Assembly (NCBI GenBank): GCA_030145945.1
Contig: JASLDK010000102.1
Coordinates: 1-13,497 of the forward strand
DNA length: 13,497 bases
DNA from: Nocardioides sp.
GTDB lineage: Bacteria > Actinomycetota > Actinomycetes > Propionibacteriales > Nocardioidaceae
Reading direction: 5' to 3'
The notes under the pieces were generated by a model, which was not told where the DNA came from, ran no database searches, and saw nothing but the letters and a program-made list of their open reading frames with translations. Positions 12,409 through 13,497 of this stretch are shown piece by piece. The position numbers and the translations under genes are program-made. Position 1 is the first letter of the stretch. Each line of letters starts with the position of its first letter.

Positions 12409-13196
12409 CCGCGGCCAGCACCACGATCGACCCCACCACGCGCCGGGTCCCGCCGCTCGGTGGCCTCAACACCACGGTCCTGCGGATCGAGCTCCGCCGG
12501 ATGCTCCGCAACCGTCGTACCGTCATCTTCACGTTGCTCTTCCCGACCGCACTCTTCTTCGCCTTCGGCGGTGCGAGCGGCCACTGGGACGAGAGCGTCG
12601 GCCACGGCAACGTCGCGGCCTACGTCATGGTCTCGATGGCGTTGTACGGCGCATCGCTGACGGCCGCCTCGGGCGGCGCGATGGTGGCGCTGGAACGGGC
12701 GTTGGGCTGGTCGCGGCAACTGCGGCTGACGCCGCTGCGGCCTGTGGCGTATGTCCTGATGAAGGTGCTGATGGCGGTCACCCTCGGTGCGATTGCGGTC
12801 GCAGTGGTGAACATCGCGGCGATCGCGCAGGGACGCGCGGAGATGTCGGCCGGTCGCTGGGTGGCCTGTGGACTGCTGACCCTCGCCTGCACCCTGGTCT
12901 TCGCCGCCCTGGGCCTCTTTGTCGGCTATCTGGTGCCGGGGGAGAACGCGATGCAGATCATCGGCCCCGGGCTCGCGCTGTTCTCCTTCCTCGGCAACGT
13001 CTTCATCCCGATCGACGCCGGAACGACGCTCTACCACGTGGCCGCCTTCAGTCCGATGTTCGGTGTCGCCGAGATCTCCCGCGCTCCGCTCACCGGCGAT
13101 CTGCACTGGTACGGCGTCGTCAACGCGCTGGTCTGGTTCGCGATCTTCGCGGTGGGCGCGGCGTGGCGGATGGGCAAGGACACGGCGCGGGTGTGA
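12405..13196 (+). CDS. ABC-2 type permease
   Basis: Membrane subunit of 263 residues with six predicted transmembrane segments at about 38-55, 69-92, 115-140, 151-175, 183-203 and 236-253. Before the first is a basic segment (LRIELRRMLRNRRTV), typical of ABC-2 permeases of the YvfS/DrrB kind, and between the second and third is the cytoplasmic coupling region ALERALGWSRQLRLTPLRPVAYVLMK. It pairs with the ATPase encoded just upstream and shares an ATGA overlap with it; a good AGGAG site is also present. The last bases (GTGTGA) overlap the start of the next gene. In Firmicutes and actinobacteria such pairs (for example B. subtilis YvfRS) are followed by a sensor kinase and a response regulator, as seems to be the case here. 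The substrate cannot be told from sequence. Confidence 0.93.
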   Translation: MTAASTTIDPTTRRVPPLGGLNTTVLRIELRRMLRNRRTVIFTLLFPTALFFAFGGASGHWDESVGHGNVAAYVMVSMALYGASLTAASGGAMVALERALGWSRQLRLTPLRPVAYVLMKVLMAVTLGAIAVAVVNIAAIAQGRAEMSAGRWVACGLLTLACTLVFAALGLFVGYLVPGENAMQIIGPGLALFSFLGNVFIPIDAGTTLYHVAAFSPMFGVAEISRAPLTGDLHWYGVVNALVWFAIFAVGAAWRMGKDTARV

Positions 13197-13497
13197 TCGA
13201 TAGCCTCGCTCTCGTGCAGTCGAGCGCCGCGGACACGACGGCCCACCATCCCCTGCAGCGTCCGCTGGGGAAGTGGGGGCCGCTGTTCGCCGCTGTCTGG
13301 CTGGCCTTCCTGATCGACCCGATGCACACCGCCTGGACCGAGCTGCCCGCGCTGCACGCGTGGGTTGGTCTGGTGGCGACCGTGGCCTTCGCCGTGGCCT
13401 ACCTCGGGTTGTGGGTCACCCTGCGCGCGGGACGGGCCCGCCTCGAGGCCCAACCGCCGGTCCCGGCGCGGATGACGTGGGTCGCCGTGCTGGTCGG
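13193..13497 (+). CDS. N-terminal membrane part of a probable sensor histidine kinase (partial)
   Basis: An open frame from GTG at 13193, overlapping the permease stop as GTGA, runs to the end of the window for 101 codons with no stop. After about 28 polar residues come hydrophobic segments at about 29-42 (PLFAAVWLAFLID), 55-76 (HAWVGLVATVAFAVAYLGLW) and from 94 on (MTWVAVLV), separated by a short loop and an Arg-rich turn. This is the layout of the membrane sensor part of DesK/LiaS-type kinases that follow this kind of ABC pair; the His-phosphotransfer and ATPase domains would lie beyond the window. The kinase call rests on layout and neighbours, not on a catalytic motif. GTG at 13214 is an alternative start; neither has a strong ribosome-binding site. 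Confidence 0.6.
   Translation, partial: MIDSLALVQSSAADTTAHHPLQRPLGKWGPLFAAVWLAFLIDPMHTAWTELPALHAWVGLVATVAFAVAYLGLWVTLRAGRARLEAQPPVPARMTWVAVLV

Noticed and set aside
1..13497. CRISPR array, tRNA or rRNA genes, insertion sequences, phage genes or a toxin-antitoxin pair
   Set aside because: No spaced direct repeats of CRISPR size, no tRNA cloverleaf, no transposase or integrase motifs, and no terminal repeats around the inserted segments were seen on reading both strands.

Overview
The window is high-GC bacterial DNA with dense, often overlapping genes and frequent GTG starts. Its backbone is the actinobacterial gene order hrcA - dnaJ - rsmE - (HIT) - phoH - ybeY - corC-like - cytidine-deaminase-like, which in Mycobacterium tuberculosis runs from Rv2374c to Rv2365c and is followed by era (Rv2364c). 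Gene order, protein flavour and base composition suggest an actinobacterium, perhaps of the Nocardioidaceae. That genus-level guess is inference only.

Region by region. Positions 1-2122 (+) hold the 3' end of hrcA, dnaJ with all four zinc motifs, and rsmE. Positions 2129-4101 (-) hold a two-gene unit: a GerMN/Gmad2-type lipoprotein followed, through an ATGA overlap, by an HTH_42 (AlkZ/YcaQ-superfamily) protein that carries a QAQ motif. A helix-turn-helix regulator-like gene (4232-5077, +) diverges from this pair. A HIT protein follows (5099-5443), apparently with a leaderless promoter. Then comes a short spacer of six imperfect 12-bp repeats, and the translationally coupled core phoH - ybeY - corC-like (5618-8495), whose junctions overlap as GTGA and ATGA.

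Positions 8500-10716/11015 interrupt the usual order. They hold a polytopic GT-C-like membrane protein (+), then a metallo-beta-lactamase-fold hydrolase and a DUF1330 protein on the minus strand. The core resumes at 11049 with the small protein of the Rv2365c type, a cytidine-deaminase-like fold without zinc ligands. The expected next gene, era, is absent. In its place is a drug-export-type ABC module: ATPase (11497-12408), ABC-2 permease (12405-13196) and the start of a membrane protein that looks like a DesK/LiaS-type sensor kinase (13193 to the window end).

The best regulatory signal is a perfect 10-2-10 palindrome at 11421-11442 in front of the ABC module, with two further half-sites downstream, one of them on the ATPase start codon. 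This is a good candidate operator for a response regulator that would lie just beyond the window. I do not see a clearly new multi-gene system. The most useful leads are this operator/leader, the break in the era neighbourhood, the lipoprotein/glycosylase-like pair, and the repeat spacer between HIT and phoH.
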